Origin: Oscarella lobularis
Lineage: Eukaryota; Porifera; Homoscleromorpha; Homosclerophorida; Oscarellidae
Direction of reading: 5' to 3'
DNA length: 64,000 nt
Assembly: GCF_947507565.1 (NCBI RefSeq)
Contig: NC_089178.1
Span: 1,922,001-1,986,000 of the forward strand
Shown: piece by piece, positions 61,665-64,000 of the stretch
Layout of the letters: every line of letters begins with the position of its first letter
How positions within the stretch are numbered: position 1 is the stretch's first letter
The notes under the pieces: generated by a model
Databases searched by the model: none
What the model was told of the DNA's origin: nothing
The model's input: the letters and a program-made list of their open reading frames with translations, nothing else
Made by a program: the position numbers and the translations under genes

Positions 61665-62110
61665 CTAAACGGAGCCTAACGTCTCTACGAGAGCGCATAG
61701 ATCTTTGATCAGCACTGTAGTACTAACGAGATAGCCTTCTGCTTCGCCTTCAATTTCTGTTCCATTTCTGTCAACGAGCACAGGTTGATTCCAAAAGAAG
61801 GGCAACGTCTACAAAGTATAAAATTTATTCTTGGGGAGCTAAATTACAAGTGATCCAGCCTTCATGAGTTGCACCAGGCAATGGAGCAATGTGCTCACTC
61901 TACTCAAAGAGATCATAGGATTCGCGTTGTCATGCTTCCGGAGTGCTTGAGACTAATCATGTCTGAAAGCGGATATAGTAATACACTGTGTCTACCTACC
62001 TAAAGGATGACGTCAAATATTCTGCTATCTCTTACTTTATTTCTTCTCCCGTACCACAACTGTGTTCGGGTGCTCAAACATATCTCTGGCTCTACAGACA
62101 AACATAGGGA
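61665..62110 (-). CDS. 3' exons of an unidentified gene
   Basis: I do not recognise this. On the minus strand the last exon (about 61807-61665) reads TLPFFWNQPVLVDRNGTEIEG, continues to VETLGSV and stops at TAG. It joins in phase, across a ~40-bp intron, to an exon ending NPMISLSRVSTLLHCLVQLM then KAGSL (to about 61935). Earlier exons near 62000-62110 (ARDMFEHPNTVVV) could not be joined cleanly. There is little room before the MOXD stop at 62178, so the gene is either very small, decayed, or shares exons with a longer transcript. Confidence 0.35.
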
Positions 62111-62177
62111 ACCAAAGAAAAACCAATTGCTAAACGATTGCTAAATAAAGAACAAAAACGGAGAAGTAGACAGTCAC

Positions 62178-64000
62178 TCAAAGTGCCCATTTCTGGATCA
62201 CGCCAAACAGAAGCAGCCAAGAGAACACTTTCAAAGAACTTTCGCCATTCACCAGTCCGTCGCAAGAGGTTTCAACCGGCGTTTCAGTGGGCTGTGAATC
62301 TATGCCCTGCGGCATCTTGAACACTGAGGTCCACGGCTAAGAATCAATTATGACTTCTGTACATAGACTTTCTAATTTCAGTGCTTACAACAAGTAAACC
62401 CGATGTTGACGTACAAAATACGGTTTTGTCAGAATTTGATAAATATTTATAGTAGGCAGTTTGAGCTTCGGCGTGCGCCGACACGTTAAGAGTATCTAAA
62501 CCAACATAAAGGTCTGGTATACTCAGTCCTTTGAACCGAGCCCAACCGTTGCTAAATAAACACAAATAAAATAATTGACATTAGAAGGTCGTATAAGCTT
62601 CTTACTCGCCAGCTTGGCGAACGAAATCCAGGAAGACAGAAGTAGTGGGCATGCTCACACAATTTTGAAGGACGGGGGCAGGGTAGACGGTTAAATAAGC
62701 AAAACACATCTCCTCTTGAGTTCCTAGACCAGCCTGCAAGAAAATTTAGCAAAGAGCTATGCTGCTATGCACGCACAACAACTTACAAAGGTGTTGGCCG
62801 AGCGATCAACGGTACTGTACGTACACTCTGTCACTAGTAAGTCTCCCTACAAGAGAATATATATACACTTGAGATGCTAGGTACGCCTAACGTCTGACAG
62901 GATATATTTTCGTTTCCCTGACTGGACGCACTGTATCCTGGATACACAAAGCCCCCCTATGTAGCAGAATATCTACATGATCAATCTACGTTACTTGATA
63001 ATTGAAATCATAGTTGTCGTTTCTAGCAATATCCGGCAGTTCTGTACCATCGCGAAAGTGACGAAGTCGCAGAGCTCGTCCTAAATGTCATACATACTCA
63101 GTTTAGAAAGCTACTATTTATAAAATAAATAATTACAATATCTACCTGCAGTATGCGCATGTAAAAGAGTGTACAGTACAGTGACACCATCATCTGGCAA
63201 TCCCTATTATCAAAGATGAGCCTCGTTAGTCAAGACAAGATGTTTGGTTACCGCTTTGGTGCAATCTGATGGGCATAGCGAAGACACTTTGATGGCTTTT
63301 TGCTCGGCTGGCAGAAACATATTTACGCCTATTTGATGACCAAACGAAATTGACGACGCCTTGTACTTCCGCTCAGACCGTGTGTAGTAAAACCGTATGC
63401 CTGAATTGTCAGAATGCCCTTTAGGATCATACGGTGATACAGTAATGACTAAATTCCAGGCCGAAATCCAAACCTGAATATTTATTTGGATTGTCATAGT
63501 GAGTCTCTATCAGAATGGTGTACAATCCGCTATCACCGCCAAACGGAAGCCCAACATCAGACGGAAATCTTTCTCCCTGCACAGCCAAAGGAAGTTGTGT
63601 ATACGAGGATGCTATCTATAATTCCACTCACCCGTCCACCTACTGCCCAAGCAGCTACTGGAGAAGCTCCTCGGCATTTTGATACCTCATCCGGCATGTT
63701 TGCACCGCACGGGGCGTCGTGATCGAGTTGAAAGCCAGTGATGTTGTTGCACCGATAAATAACGACGTGATGAACAAATCCTTCGTTGCCTGCCTGAATC
63801 ACAGGATCATACTACATCGTATATAATATTAATCACACTGAATAAAAAAATAAAGATTTCAAGAAGGACAGCACCCCGATTATATTCGCTTCTGAGCTGA
63901 ACTTGGGCAAAGTGAATGTTTTGCACCAATAGGTTGTCTCAACAGGAGGCACATATATCTAAAAGAGACATATTCTCTCTATCTTTGGAATATGACCTCC
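62178..64000 (-). CDS. MOXD1: DBH-like copper monooxygenase, 3' part (5' end outside window)
   Basis: Copper type II, ascorbate-dependent monooxygenase related to dopamine beta-hydroxylase. Visible exons start with VPPVETTYWCKTFTLPKF (about 63955), then VHHVVIYRCNNITGF with the paired-histidine copper ligands (about 63780), CGANMPDEVSKCRG, WAVGG, and FPSDVGLPFGG...IETHYDNP with another ligand region. NSGIRFYYT follows, then LLHAHTAGRALRLRHFRDG with the HxH copper motif (about 63150), LLVTECTYSTVDRS, and EEMCFAYLTVYP with the Met ligand (about 62690). The C-terminus has a hydrophobic end (LKVFSWLLLFGVIQKWAL), suggesting a membrane or GPI-type anchor. All copper ligands I can see are conserved. 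The N-terminal DOMON region lies beyond 64000. Confidence 0.9.

Noticed and set aside
62799-62822. GGTACTGTACGTACA, which resembles the MITE terminus
   Set aside because: It is coding sequence of the MOXD gene (TECTYSTVDRS on the minus strand); no partner terminus is nearby.
1-64000. tRNA, rRNA or spliceosomal RNA genes
   Set aside because: I found no cloverleaf with A and B boxes and no recognisable rRNA or U-snRNA core on reading; a covariance-model scan would be needed to exclude small ones, particularly inside introns.

Overview
This 64 kb window is animal nuclear DNA. It is gene-dense, introns are mostly 40-300 bp with GT-AG borders, and intergenic gaps are often under 200 bp. The gene set (neuronal calcium sensor, copper monooxygenase of the DBH/MOXD type, collagen galactosyltransferase, ABCA transporter, ciliary CIMIP2, PNPLA6/7 esterase) is metazoan. 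The compactness and moderate GC suggest an early-branching animal such as a sponge, possibly a homoscleromorph; that last step is inference. Products were named by recognising protein families from memory, with no database search. Exon borders were read from GT/AG sites and reading frame.

Layout from left to right: GNL1 GTPase (-), MED18 (-), a short shared promoter, CIMIP2 (+), a tandem pair of NCS-1-like calcium sensors (+), NADSYN1 (-), collagen galactosyltransferase (-), MUS81 nuclease (-), an unidentified small intronless gene head-to-head with MUS81 (+), a full-length ABCA transporter (-), a repeat block, N4BP2 (-), a head-to-head intronless DUF4062-NTPase-TPR gene (+), a 200-base assembly gap, PNPLA6/7 (-, 21 kb), another repeat block, some unassigned exons (-), and a MOXD-like gene running off the right edge (-). 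The neighbours do not form one pathway; they are mostly housekeeping and cell-biology genes packed together.

Two things stand out. First, one PNPLA6/7 intron is about 15.4 kb, and nearly all of it is a 41-bp AT-rich satellite organised in places into 1406-bp higher-order repeats. The array, with short flanking sequences, is enclosed by 12-bp inverted termini at 44439-44450 and 59284-59295. It appears to have landed in a ~50-bp minisatellite with a ~6-bp target duplication, so the satellite may be carried by, or have grown inside, a transposon. Second, a family of mariner-like miniature elements with termini near CAGTACCGTTCAAAAG fills or abuts introns of NADSYN1, MUS81, N4BP2 and probably ABCA, which suggests introner-like behaviour.

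Other points: a local tandem duplication copied the calcium sensor together with the 3' end of NADSYN1. The second sensor has lost its myristoylation glycine. NADSYN1 carries an unusual basic C-terminal extension.
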